The notes under the pieces were generated by a model that saw only the letters and a program-made list of their open reading frames with translations, was not told the DNA's origin and made no database searches. A stretch of 11,035 bases of DNA from Dehalococcoidia bacterium UBA3254 (GTDB lineage: Bacteria > Chloroflexota > Dehalococcoidia > Dehalococcoidales > UBA3254). Of this stretch, positions 1 to 7,982 are shown piece by piece. Positions within the stretch are counted from its first letter, which is position 1. Each line of letters begins with the position of its first letter. Location of the stretch: NCBI GenBank assembly GCA_002362735.1, contig DEUU01000231.1, forward strand, positions 202-11,236, read 5' to 3'. Made by a program: the position numbers and the translations under genes.

Positions 1-1
1 A

Positions 2-640
2 GCCGCTATCCAGGCTTTGAATGACAGAGCCAGCCGGATAATCGTTGCCGAAGTCTTTCTGACTGTGTCAAATCATACGGCGGAAGGTGAGAACCAGATT
101 AAGGAGCTTGAGATTGAAAAAAAATACAATACTCCGCTAGAGTTTGCCACTCCGTTATATGACTCTGAGACACTCAAACGCATGTTTCTGGAAAGAGCTA
201 ATGCAAATACTACCGATATCGATAAATCTAAAGTAGCAGTTCTTCTGGTCGGACATGGACAGCCGGGTGAATGGGATAAGGAATGGCCGACAGAAACCAC
301 TCACGAGCTGAATTTCAGGAATGGGGTACTGGATTTGCTGGCAAACAACGGCTATAAAAGAGAAAATCTCTCGCTGGCATGGATGGAATTTAAGGAACCT
401 CATCCCGCACCCAAGATCGAGCAGCTCGTAGAAAGCGGTGTTGAGCGAGTCCTGTATTTTTCAGCAGCAATATCGGCTGACGCAATGCATAGCCAATATG
501 ACGTGCCTGAGCTAGTCAATAAAGCTAGAGTGCCTTCTTATATAGAACTACGCAATTTGGGAGCCTGGAATGACGATCCGCTGGTAATCCAGGCTATTAA
601 AGAAAAGATCGATGCTGTTTTGAAGCCAGCAGGGAAATAG
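2..640 (+). CDS. CbiX/ferrochelatase-type chelatase, C-terminal part (5' end outside window)
   Basis: The reading frame is open to the left edge, so the true start lies upstream; the TTG at 17 is unlikely to be the start. Members of this fold insert a divalent metal (Fe, Co or Ni) into a tetrapyrrole, using two similar half-domains. The visible N-terminal piece (VAEVFLTVSNHTAEG) looks like the end of a first half-domain, with the His-Thr seen in CbiX/CbiK proteins. A second half-domain then begins with VAVLLVGHGQPGEW, whose GHG histidine is the expected metal ligand. It continues through an FR..V..LL helix and ends with a SADAMHSQYDVP segment that supplies further polar and acidic residues. 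Family assignment to class II chelatases is fairly secure. Whether the substrate is a sirohydrochlorin, a porphyrin or a corrinoid precursor cannot be read from the sequence. The next gene follows after about 58 bases on the same strand, so co-transcription is plausible. Confidence 0.7.
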   Translation, partial: AAIQALNDRASRIIVAEVFLTVSNHTAEGENQIKELEIEKKYNTPLEFATPLYDSETLKRMFLERANANTTDIDKSKVAVLLVGHGQPGEWDKEWPTETTHELNFRNGVLDLLANNGYKRENLSLAWMEFKEPHPAPKIEQLVESGVERVLYFSAAISADAMHSQYDVPELVNKARVPSYIELRNLGAWNDDPLVIQAIKEKIDAVLKPAGK

Positions 641-698
641 TTGCGGTATACATAATCATTATGACTATCAAGAAAACCTGTTGTTCTGGAGAATGGAA

Positions 699-1424
699 AT
701 GAGATGGGAAATACTGGTAATAGCTATCGCATCCGGTTATGTATTTGGGTCCGTACCGGTCTCCAGATTGATTAGCCGTTTCTTCTCCGGCGGTAAAAAT
801 ATTGAAGATATTCAAGTGCCGGTTCCGGGAACCGAAGAGGTCTACCGGGTCAGTTCCCGAGGAGCCGCCGCAGCTTCGATGACCCTGGGCGCTCGAGCCG
901 GGTGCACCATAGGTATTTTAGACATGCTGAAGGTCGCCATACCGACTCTCATATTTCGCCTGGTTTTTCAGGAACCATCGTATTTTCTTACTGTGGCGAT
1001 TGCAGGAATGATAGGTCATGACTGGCCGCTTTTTAACCGATTCAAGGGAGGACGTGGAGTATCTTCTGTGTACGGAGCTCTCTTTGTGATAGACTGGGTT
1101 GGTGCATTTTCTGTAGCGGCAGCTGGTCTACTGGTAGGATTGTTAATCCTGAGGGATTTTATCTTTGCTTATATGGCCGGTATTTTTCTCATCATTCCCT
1201 GGATGTGGTTTCGCTTCCATGACTGGCGGTATCTGGTTTTCGCGGTCGTATTAAATATTTTTTTCATAGTAGCGATGATACCGGACCTGAAGCAATATCT
1301 GCGGTTAAAACGCCTGGGTAAGGTCGATATGGAAATGGTCAATAGTACCACGCCGATGGGTAGAGGAATGCAAAAAATGATGGAAAAACTTGGATTAAGC
1401 AAAAATAAGGACAAGACTTTTTAG
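699..1424 (+). CDS. PlsY-family membrane acyltransferase-like protein, divergent
   Basis: This is a polytopic membrane protein of 241 residues with the layout of PlsY, which transfers an acyl group from acyl phosphate to glycerol 3-phosphate to make lysophosphatidate. Motif 1 is visible near residues 17-24 (GSVPVSRL). The motif 2 region is near residues 54-76 (RGAAAASMTLGARAG, then DMLK), and motif 3 near residues 106-120 (GHDWPLFNRFKGGRG). The Asn of the usual GATN in motif 2 is missing: the protein reads GAAA. At 241 residues it is longer than the roughly 200 of typical PlsY, with a basic cytosolic C-terminal tail. I chose ATG 699 because GGAGA at 688-692 sits 6 bases upstream; ATG 693 and TTG 681 are in frame but poorly spaced. 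It lies about 50 bases upstream of the phosphotransferase gene. It may be a true PlsY paralogue or an acyltransferase with another acceptor. Confidence 0.72.
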   Translation: MRWEILVIAIASGYVFGSVPVSRLISRFFSGGKNIEDIQVPVPGTEEVYRVSSRGAAAASMTLGARAGCTIGILDMLKVAIPTLIFRLVFQEPSYFLTVAIAGMIGHDWPLFNRFKGGRGVSSVYGALFVIDWVGAFSVAAAGLLVGLLILRDFIFAYMAGIFLIIPWMWFRFHDWRYLVFAVVLNIFFIVAMIPDLKQYLRLKRLGKVDMEMVNSTTPMGRGMQKMMEKLGLSKNKDKTF

Positions 1425-1476
1425 TGGCGGTTGATCTTTATGCAATTTGAGATGGAGAAAAATTCAGGAGATCATC

Positions 1477-3849
1477 ATGACTCGGTATATTTCTAGACTG
1501 AGTACTCTTCGTAATCCGGGAATAGCCGGAGCCAAATCTTACAATCTCCACCTATTGGATAAATGGGGATTTAATGTTCCCAGAACCTACGTTTGCTCTA
1601 TCCAGGCTTTCCTGGACTACTCTTCAGGAAAAACCGGAGTAATGGAAAGAATCCACCGTGAACTTCTATCACTGTTTGACGGAACTAAAAAATACGCCGT
1701 TCGCTCTTCCACCAACGTGGAAGATGGTAGCCGGTATTCTTTTGCCGGACAGTTCAATACCTATCTGGATATTAATTCTCTGGACGGTATATCGGAGGCA
1801 ATCGAGAACATCTGGAAAACCATGGGCAGCGAACAAGTTCAATATTACCTGGAACGGGTACAGTCATCCAATCTAACATTAAGACAAGGTGTGATTATTC
1901 AGGAAATGGTCGAATCCAAAATGGCGGGAGTAGTATTCACCCGGAATCCAGTGACCGGGTTCGATGAAACCATAATAGAAATGGTGGAAGGACAGGGAAT
2001 CTTACTGGTTCAGAAAGGTGTTACACCCGTACGCTACGTTTATAAATGGGGAAAATGGCTGGAAGCTCCATCAATGGAAGGCGTGACATTCAACGTAATC
2101 AATAAATTAATAAGTGAAGCCTCTCAAATAGAGAAAAAATTTGGGCAACCAGTTGACCTGGAATGGGCTTTCGACGGCCGGGAAATCTACTGGCTCCAGT
2201 TAAGGAAAATCACAGGCTTAAGCAAAATAAACATCTATTCCAATCGTATGTCCAAAGAAATGCTCCCTGGCATGATCAAACCACTGGTCTGGACGGTCAA
2301 TATTCCTGTGGTCAACTCTTCGTGGAAAAGAATATTCGTGGAACTGCTCGGCAAAGATGTCGAAAAAATCGATATACACCTTCTTTCTAAAGCGTTTTAT
2401 TACCGGGCTTATTTTAATATGGGGGTAATCGGCAGCATTTTTGAATTATTAGGTATGCCGCGAGAATCACTGGAAATATTAATGGGCTTTCAGGGCGGAT
2501 CATCCTCGCCGGCGTTTAAAATGAAACCTGGTTTTAAAGCTCTAAAATATCTACCTAGATTGCTGGTATTTATCATAGTCAAGACCAGGTTCCAGAAGCA
2601 GGCTGAAGTATTTTTTAGCCGACAAAAATTGATACTGGAAAGTATTTCCACTAACGACCTGAAAAAAATGAGGGACATTGATCTTTTTAAATCAACACAG
2701 GAACTGACGCGTCTAAATCAGGAAACATCCTATTATACTATCCTTTCACAGCTTTTTGCGGGAATGTATAACAGACTATTCAGGCAGTATCTAAAAAGAA
2801 ACAATATCGATTTAAGCAATATAGTTGTTGCTCCTGATCCCCAAAAAACGAGTGGTGTAAATTTAAATCAGGCCTTGGAAAAATTGAAGCAGTACTGGGA
2901 AAACTTGCCTTCTCAAGAAAAAGAAGAGATTCAGAATCGTGGTCTGGAATACTGGATAAGAGAAGATAAACGCTACGATTTCAAGTCCGGTATTCTGGAA
3001 TTCTTTCACTCCTTTGGCCATTATAGCGAAAGTGCAGTAGACTTGTCCCAGAAAACATTCAGAGAAAACCCCGAGTTGGTGTTAAACATGATTAAGCAGT
3101 TCCGTCCCCAAGATCATTTCAATGAATCTCAATGGTTGGACATTATGCGCAAGCTACCGATTTTGACATGGAAAAAATTTATACTTAATCATATATACAA
3201 GCTGGCAGTCCGTGCCTTTACGAACAGGGAGAAAATTACTTATATATATAATTTCGGATACGGACTCTTCCGGCCAAGCTTTCAGCGTTTAGCCAGGATT
3301 TTTTTAGAGAAGGGCTATATTCTTGAAGAAGACGATATATTTTATCTGCGGCTGGAACAGATCGAAGAGATCATCGACAAAAGTAATGCTACCGCTGAGT
3401 GTTCAACACTCTGTCAAAAAATCAAGTCGGAGATGTCCGCTTGTTCGACCGTGGCTCTACCTGAAATCATAATCGGCGATTCTTTACCACAGTTTGTTCA
3501 GGGCAAACGATCATCTGATATTATTAAGGGAGTACCAGTTTCCAGGGGTTTTACTGAGGGAACACTGAGAGTTATCAGGACTCAGGAAGATTTCTCTAAA
3601 ATGAACGACAACGATATTCTCTTAATACCCTATTCCGATATCAGCTGGACGCCTCTATTCACCCGGGCTAAGGCGATAGTCTCCGAATCTGGAGGTTTTT
3701 TATCCCATTGTGCTATCGTAGCCAGGGAGTTTGGCATCCCGGCTGTAGTGGCCATTAATGATGCATGGGGATTATCAGATGGGGATACTGTATCGGTAAA
3801 CGGGTTTACCGGTGAAGTAATAAGAGTCAAATCCAACCAGGCGGCTTAA
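1477..3849 (+). CDS. PEP-synthase/rifampin-phosphotransferase-like dikinase (ATP-grasp + phosphohistidine domain)
   Basis: This 790-residue protein has the architecture of ATP-dependent dikinases that pass a phosphate through a swivelling histidine domain. Residues about 1-260 form a PPDK_N-type ATP-binding domain: AGAKSYNL with Lys20, VRSSTNVED with Arg76, SFAGQFNTYL, GVVFTRNPVTG, and the closing IYWLQLRKIT. Residues about 690-790 are a PEP-utilizer mobile domain with GGFLSHCAIVAREFGIPAVV, where His744 is the expected phosphorylated residue. The C-terminal PEP/pyruvate TIM barrel of real PEP synthase and PPDK is absent. The middle (about 270-680) is a charged, largely helical region I do not recognise. 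The order ATP domain, substrate domain, His domain matches rifampin phosphotransferase (about 865 residues), so the protein probably phosphorylates a small molecule or lipid. ATG 1477 is preceded by AGGAG at 1466-1470 with a 6-base spacer, which favours it over TTG 1447. The substrate is unknown; rifamycin resistance should not be assumed. Confidence 0.78.
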   Translation: MTRYISRLSTLRNPGIAGAKSYNLHLLDKWGFNVPRTYVCSIQAFLDYSSGKTGVMERIHRELLSLFDGTKKYAVRSSTNVEDGSRYSFAGQFNTYLDINSLDGISEAIENIWKTMGSEQVQYYLERVQSSNLTLRQGVIIQEMVESKMAGVVFTRNPVTGFDETIIEMVEGQGILLVQKGVTPVRYVYKWGKWLEAPSMEGVTFNVINKLISEASQIEKKFGQPVDLEWAFDGREIYWLQLRKITGLSKINIYSNRMSKEMLPGMIKPLVWTVNIPVVNSSWKRIFVELLGKDVEKIDIHLLSKAFYYRAYFNMGVIGSIFELLGMPRESLEILMGFQGGSSSPAFKMKPGFKALKYLPRLLVFIIVKTRFQKQAEVFFSRQKLILESISTNDLKKMRDIDLFKSTQELTRLNQETSYYTILSQLFAGMYNRLFRQYLKRNNIDLSNIVVAPDPQKTSGVNLNQALEKLKQYWENLPSQEKEEIQNRGLEYWIREDKRYDFKSGILEFFHSFGHYSESAVDLSQKTFRENPELVLNMIKQFRPQDHFNESQWLDIMRKLPILTWKKFILNHIYKLAVRAFTNREKITYIYNFGYGLFRPSFQRLARIFLEKGYILEEDDIFYLRLEQIEEIIDKSNATAECSTLCQKIKSEMSACSTVALPEIIIGDSLPQFVQGKRSSDIIKGVPVSRGFTEGTLRVIRTQEDFSKMNDNDILLIPYSDISWTPLFTRAKAIVSESGGFLSHCAIVAREFGIPAVVAINDAWGLSDGDTVSVNGFTGEVIRVKSNQAA

Positions 3850-3935
3850 TATTGATCGGTTTTAGCATTGAACTTATCGGTGGGTCGGGTATTCTAGCTG
3901 CTACAAATTCAGAGGAAACAAAGGGAAATTGTGAG

Positions 3936-4282
3936 GTGATTGAAGTTAATAACCTGATCAAGACCTACCAGAGCTGTAGATGACATAATTTTTAAGGTGA
4001 GATATTTGGCATGCCTGGTTCTAATGGAATGGGCAAGATAACCACTGTAGAAATCCTGAAAGGGCTCCGCAAGACAGAAAGTAGTGCAATCGATTCCCCG
4101 GGGAGAGATCTATCTAAATCAACGCTTTAGATCAAACAAAGAATAGGCATTCAGTTGTAGATACCAGTTTTTGTTCCCCTATTGAGTGTGGGAGAGCTAT
4201 TGGAGACTTTTTCAGGTTTCTTCGATCGAACCTTGAAAGCAACGATGTTCTGGAATTAGTGAGTTTGCAGGCGCAAGCATAA
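3936..4282 (+). pseudogene. Broken ABC-2-type ATP-binding protein gene (5' half only)
   Basis: No long frame is open here, but translated pieces line up in order with the start of an ABC-2-type transporter ATPase. A GTG at 3936 opens VIEVNNLIKTY. From 3973, in another frame, AVDDIIF follows. From 3999, back in the first frame, comes EIFGMPGSNGMGKITTVEI, a decayed Walker A of the GPNGAGKTTT type, and then LKGLRK. In-frame stops follow at 4128 and 4158, with RIGIQL and SVGELLETFSGFF around them. A further frame change near 4244 gives VLELVSLQAQA before a stop at 4280. The signature motif, Walker B and H-loop, and any partner permease gene, are missing. At least three frame changes, several stops and a damaged P-loop make a sequencing error unlikely. 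The segment sits just upstream of an intact exporter operon of a different ABC family. Confidence 0.75.
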
Positions 4283-4322
4283 CAGTGATGTGGAGACCCA
4301 GGATTAGCCAAATGAAGGCAAA

Positions 4323-4328
4323 TATAAT
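4323..4328 (+). promoter_or_regulatory. Possible -10 element upstream of the exporter operon
   Basis: A perfect TATAAT lies about 38 bases before the ATG of the adaptor gene, just after the pseudogene. No convincing -35 hexamer is found 16-18 bases upstream, so this is a weak call. The operon does need a promoter in this stretch if it is not read through from 3849. Confidence 0.3.
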
Positions 4329-4365
4329 ATGATAATGAGGAATACTACTGGTGGGAGATGATACT

Positions 4366-5832
4366 ATGCGTGGTTGGAGATTTATTTCAATTGCTCTGTT
4401 GGTCGTTTTAATGGTTCTTTCAGTACCTGCGTGTGGTTTGGGGACAAATGCCTCCCAGAACCAACAGAAGATACCTGTATCCAGCGGCGATTTGACTATC
4501 AAAGCCAACGGAAGCGGTAAAGTTGGAGTAGATGTTGATGCCAAGCCCTCTTTCGGTACCGGAGGAAAGCTCGTCAAACTGAATATTAAAGAAGGGGACA
4601 GGGTCACCAAAGGATCAGTCCTGGCCCAGTTTGAAACGGATAATCTGGAGCTTGCTTTGTCACAGGCAAAAGTAGGGGTAGCCCAGGGGCAGGTCGCCTT
4701 AGCTCAAGCTCAGGCTGCCTTAGCTCAAGCTCAGATCGCCCAGACTCAAGCTCAGACGGCTCAAATTCAATCCGAGTCATCCGTGTCATTAGCCCAGTTT
4801 AACCTGGACAGGATAAAAGTGGTGAAAGATATCAAGGACGATATTACCAAAGCGCAGACGCAAATCCTGTATGCCGAACTGCTGACCCAGGACGCTCAGT
4901 TACGCAGTGATCCGGAAGGGGCGACCTACTGGAAGATGCAAAAAGCCAACTATCAGATGGAACTTGCGCGGAATCAGAAGAAGCTAGCCGAGCTGCTGGT
5001 GAAACCCGAATTCACCGGAGTAGCGACTTATGAGATCGAAGGGCAGACCTATGATCGCCTGGTTGTAGAAGACGTCAGATTAAAACAGCTGGCCCTGCAA
5101 TCCGCACAGCAGTCAGTGGAACAGGCTAAGGAAAATGTCGAATTGGCCAAACAAAACGTCGAGTTGGCCAGGGGAAACATTAATCTCGCGCAAAAGTCCT
5201 TGGAACAAGCCGCCAAAGCTATAGAGGTAAATCAGAAGCAGCTAGCCAACGCTACAATTCTGGCACCCATTGATGGAACGGTGCTTGATCTAAATATAAA
5301 AGAAGGAGACACCGTTTCCGCTGTCTCAGTCACCACGCCGGTTTACATAATCGATACAAATACTATTCAGGTCAGTGCACTAATCGATGAAATTGATATA
5401 CCCGGTGTGAAAGTTGGGCAGGCTGTAACTATCAGCCTGGACTCTTCTCCGGATATGCAATATAACGGTAAGGTAAACTCGATCTCATTAGGACCAACCG
5501 TGAATACGCAGAATACCGGAGTGGTAGTTTACGAAGTTAAAGTCGGATTCACTAGCCCGCCTCCCCCGGAAGTGAAACTGGGAATGAGCGCTACAGTCGA
5601 CATAGTTACCAATCAGCGGAAAGGCGTCTTGTTGGTACCCAACCGGGCAATTCAAGAGGACGACCAGGGTAATCCGACAGTAGACGTTCTGGTAAATGAT
5701 AAAACAGAACCACGTCTATTGAAGCTCGGGATCAGCGATGGCGTTAATACCGAAGTTATTAGCGGTTTGAACCCGGGAGATATTATCGTAATTACTAGAA
5801 ACGCCTCAACCCAGGGATTTTTCGGTCAGTAG
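4366..5832 (+). CDS. MacA-like periplasmic adaptor (HlyD family) lipoprotein
   Basis: This 488-residue membrane-fusion protein links a MacB-type ABC transporter to the extracellular side. It starts with a signal peptide ending in a lipobox-like VPAC, so Cys23 is probably lipidated and anchors it on the outer face of the membrane. The first half of a biotinyl-lipoyl-like barrel-sandwich domain follows (KLNIKEGDRVTKGSVLAQFE). Next is a long coiled-coil hairpin rich in Gln and Ala with clear seven-residue periodicity (ALAQAQA repeats; later VELAKQN, VELARGN). The second lipoyl half is ATILAPIDGTVLDLNIKEGD, followed by beta-barrel and membrane-proximal domains up to the C terminus. Between the helices is a non-helical insert containing VATYEIEGQTYDRL. 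ATG 4366 is favoured because GGGAG at 4353-4357 stands 8 bases before it; GTG 4351 overlaps that site. The ATPase and permease genes follow directly. The cargo is not evident. Confidence 0.87.
   Translation: MRGWRFISIALLVVLMVLSVPACGLGTNASQNQQKIPVSSGDLTIKANGSGKVGVDVDAKPSFGTGGKLVKLNIKEGDRVTKGSVLAQFETDNLELALSQAKVGVAQGQVALAQAQAALAQAQIAQTQAQTAQIQSESSVSLAQFNLDRIKVVKDIKDDITKAQTQILYAELLTQDAQLRSDPEGATYWKMQKANYQMELARNQKKLAELLVKPEFTGVATYEIEGQTYDRLVVEDVRLKQLALQSAQQSVEQAKENVELAKQNVELARGNINLAQKSLEQAAKAIEVNQKQLANATILAPIDGTVLDLNIKEGDTVSAVSVTTPVYIIDTNTIQVSALIDEIDIPGVKVGQAVTISLDSSPDMQYNGKVNSISLGPTVNTQNTGVVVYEVKVGFTSPPPPEVKLGMSATVDIVTNQRKGVLLVPNRAIQEDDQGNPTVDVLVNDKTEPRLLKLGISDGVNTEVISGLNPGDIIVITRNASTQGFFGQ
4696..4734 (+). 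repeat. 21-base tandem repeat encoding coiled-coil heptads
   Basis: An 18-base identical block (gccttagctcaagctcag) occurs at 4696-4713 and again at 4717-4734, a period of 21 bases. Each unit encodes one heptad, ALAQAQx, and degenerate copies continue to about 4767. A second 21-base periodicity, encoding VELAxxN, is seen near 5138-5180. These look like internal heptad duplications that lengthen the coiled-coil hairpin. Confidence 0.8.
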
Positions 5833-5874
5833 AGAAGAACCTTGAATTTGGGGCACCGGAAGCTAGAGACAATA

Positions 5875-6576
5875 ATGATTGAACTTAAAAATATTACTAA
5901 AATCTATCGCATGGGAAAAGTTGATGTCCCGGCGTTGAAGGGAGTCGACTTAAAAATACTCAGCGGAGAACTGGTAGCTATTATCGGGGCTTCGGGTTCC
6001 GGTAAGTCCACCTTGATGAACCTGATCGGCTGCCTGGATAAACCTACCTCGGGACAGTATCTGCTGGAAAACACCGACGTGGGAAAGTTGAATGACAACC
6101 GTCTGGCTGAGCTAAGAAATAAAAAGATCGGTTTTGTTTTCCAGCAATATAATCTGCTGCCGCGCATTAACGCTCTGGCAAATGTAGAGCTGCCCATGAT
6201 ATACAGTGGTGTCCTCCAGAAACACAAGCGGGCTAAAGAAGCTCTGGATAGAGTGGGGCTTGGTAAAAGGATTAACCATAAGCCCACGGAAATGTCCGGC
6301 GGCGAACAGCAGCGGGTAGCTATCGCCCGGGCTTTGATAAACAATCCGTCTCTCATTCTCGCTGACGAACCCACCGGAAATCTGGATACATCAGCCTCCG
6401 CCGAGATCATGGCAATTTTTAAAAAGCTCCACGGTGATGGTATGACGATAGTGCTGGTGACCCATGAAACAGACATTGCCCAGCAAGCCCAGAGAATTAT
6501 CCGTATGATGGATGGAAAGATAGTGACCGATTCGCGGATAGTATTGGCTTCGGGACTTGAGGGTGAAATCGAGTGA
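5875..6576 (+). CDS. MacB/LolD-type ABC transporter ATP-binding protein
   Basis: This 233-residue cytoplasmic ATPase drives the neighbouring FtsX-fold permease. All nucleotide-binding motifs are intact: Walker [10 protein letters not shown] (residues 38-46), the Q-loop in [11 protein letters not shown], signature MSGGEQQR (140-147), Walker B LILADEP with Glu165, a D-loop GNLD, and the H-loop His197 in VTHE. The [11 protein letters not shown] and ADEPTGNLD wording is typical of the MacB/LolD/FtsE group rather than the ABC-2 or drug-exporter groups. ATG 5875 gives the standard family start [14 protein letters not shown] 5842 would add an atypical 11-residue extension. The stop overlaps the permease start (GTGA, 6573-6576), which implies translational coupling. 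It lies 42 bases after the adaptor gene. Confidence 0.93.
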   Translation: MIELKNITKIYRMGKVDVPALKGVDLKILSGELVAIIGASGSGKSTLMNLIGCLDKPTSGQYLLENTDVGKLNDNRLAELRNKKIGFVFQQYNLLPRINALANVELPMIYSGVLQKHKRAKEALDRVGLGKRINHKPTEMSGGEQQRVAIARALINNPSLILADEPTGNLDTSASAEIMAIFKKLHGDGMTIVLVTHETDIAQQAQRIIRMMDGKIVTDSRIVLASGLEGEIE

Positions 6577-7817
6577 ATATCTTAGAATCTTTCGTTATGG
6601 CTATCCGGTCACTATTTACTAACAAACTGCGTTCGATTTTAACTATGCTGGGTATCATTATTGGCGTGGGTTCGGTAATCGCTTTGATGTCGGTCGGAAG
6701 AGGTGCCCAGGCCAGCATTCTTTCTACTTACAACCGGCTGGGGACCAACGTGCTGGCAGTGGTCCCAACTTCAGGAGAGGGTACCGGGATGTCCGGTATC
6801 TCCTTTACCACTCCTTCTCTTACCCTGGATGACGCCGCAGCCATAGAAAATGCCTATGGTGTAGAGGCAATCGCCCCTTCCAATGAAACATTTGTGCAGG
6901 TCAGTGCCAATAATCAAGATAAATTTGCAGTGCTTGAAGGCGTCACACCTGAGTATTTGACGGTAATGAATCATACGATAAATTCAGGCCAATTTATTAC
7001 CCGGCATGATGTTTCTTCGCGCACTTTGAATGTAGTACTGGGGCCGGATACCGCCAACGCCCTTTTCGGTACCCGAAATCCTCTGGGCCAAGCGGTGAGA
7101 ATCAAGGGATACCGGTTTACCGTGATAGGCATTCTTGAACCCGTTGGCGGAACGATGATGGGAATAAGCATGGACAACGTGGCTTATGTACCCATAACCA
7201 CTTACCAGACCAGGTTATTCCCTCAGCGCACGGCTTCGGGTGAGGACGCCATCCAGCAGATAGCTGTCCGGGTCGTCAACACCAGCGTGATTCCAGATAC
7301 ACAGAATGAGATTAATAACATTTTAAGAAGAAGACACCTGCTTACCGGGGATGACAAAAACGATTTCTCAGTCATCAGCCAGCAGCAAATCGTAAGCATC
7401 ATTAACCAGGTCACCGGCGTGTTCAGCATCTTCCTGGGAGCTATCGCGGGAATCTCTTTGGTCGTCGGTGGCATTGGCATCATGAATATAATGCTGGTCT
7501 CGGTAACGGAACGGACCCGCGAGATCGGCATTCGTAAAGCCGTGGGGGCCAAACGGAGAGATATCCTGGTCCAGTTCTTGCTGGAATCAGGAGTTCTCAG
7601 TCTGATTGGCGGTGGGATCGGAATATTGGGGGGCTGGCTGGTTTCCTGGGGCATTTCACAGATACCCATCAGCGGCATGAAGATTCATGCTCTGGTTACT
7701 ATGGATATCGTAGTGCTGGCTCTAAGCGTATCTATTGTCATCGGCCTGGTCTCTGGCATATACCCGGCTATGCGGGCCGCCAGACTAAATCCCATCGATG
7801 CTTTGCACTACCAGTAA
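6573..7817 (+). CDS. MacB-type ABC transporter permease (FtsX fold)
   Basis: This 414-residue membrane protein has the MacB topology. A first membrane helix lies near residues 20-42 ([17 protein letters not shown]). A large extracytoplasmic MacB_PCD-type domain spans about 43-275. Three C-terminal helices follow, near 283-308, 332-360 and 372-398, forming the FtsX domain. Family hallmarks are [20 protein letters not shown], the [11 protein letters not shown] coupling loop after the second helix, and the terminal [14 protein letters not shown]. Proteins of this type do not pump by alternating access; they relay ATP-driven motion to the adaptor (mechanotransmission). Translation starts at GTG 6573, inside the ATPase stop. 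Single permease, ATPase and adaptor together form a complete tripartite set, but without a TolC gene. The substrate could be a peptide, lipid-like compound or toxic small molecule; nothing in the sequence decides. Confidence 0.92.
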   Translation: MNILESFVMAIRSLFTNKLRSILTMLGIIIGVGSVIALMSVGRGAQASILSTYNRLGTNVLAVVPTSGEGTGMSGISFTTPSLTLDDAAAIENAYGVEAIAPSNETFVQVSANNQDKFAVLEGVTPEYLTVMNHTINSGQFITRHDVSSRTLNVVLGPDTANALFGTRNPLGQAVRIKGYRFTVIGILEPVGGTMMGISMDNVAYVPITTYQTRLFPQRTASGEDAIQQIAVRVVNTSVIPDTQNEINNILRRRHLLTGDDKNDFSVISQQQIVSIINQVTGVFSIFLGAIAGISLVVGGIGIMNIMLVSVTERTREIGIRKAVGAKRRDILVQFLLESGVLSLIGGGIGILGGWLVSWGISQIPISGMKIHALVTMDIVVLALSVSIVIGLVSGIYPAMRAARLNPIDALHYQ

Positions 7818-7864
7818 AATCCTCCGGAATTCGATCTCTGTCCTGATTAAACAACCAGGGCATG

Positions 7865-7874
7865 TCGTATACGA
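7865..7874. promoter_or_regulatory. 10-base palindrome overlapping the SHOCT-gene -35 box
   Basis: TCGTATACGA is a perfect palindrome whose last two bases fall inside the -35 hexamer of the promoter at 7873-7901. The position suits a repressor operator, but no regulator gene is nearby and a 10-base palindrome can occur by chance. Confidence 0.3.
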
Positions 7875-7901
7875 GACAATTTGTTCTAAAAGTACTATAA
7901 T
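7873..7901 (+). promoter_or_regulatory. Sigma-70-type promoter for the SHOCT-domain gene
   Basis: A perfect TATAAT at 7896-7901 is preceded, after exactly 17 bases, by GAGACA at 7873-7878 (4 of 6 matches to TTGACA). The start of transcription should be near 7908. That gives a leader of about 75 bases, which contains a 6-base-pair hairpin (GGTCCT at 7923-7928 with AGGACC at 7939-7944) and a duplicated cattatgagg at 7932 and 7961. Confidence 0.6.
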
Positions 7902-7982
7902 AGGCTGGAGATCGAAAAATATGGTCCTGAACATTATGAGGACCGTTTAAAAGTCAATATCATTATGAGGTAGGGTAGAGTT

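Noticed and set aside
651..663. Perfect palindrome CATAAT-C-ATTATG between the chelatase and PlsY-like genes
   Set aside because: AT-rich, short, without a loop or T run, and not next to a recognisable promoter; chance is a sufficient explanation.
5904..6476. 190-codon open frame on the minus strand
   Set aside because: It lies entirely opposite the ABC ATPase gene, whose motifs are complete; the minus-strand product has no recognisable features.
7223..7678. 151-codon open frame on the minus strand
   Set aside because: Mirror of the FtsX domain of the permease gene; low-complexity product with no family motif and no ribosome site.
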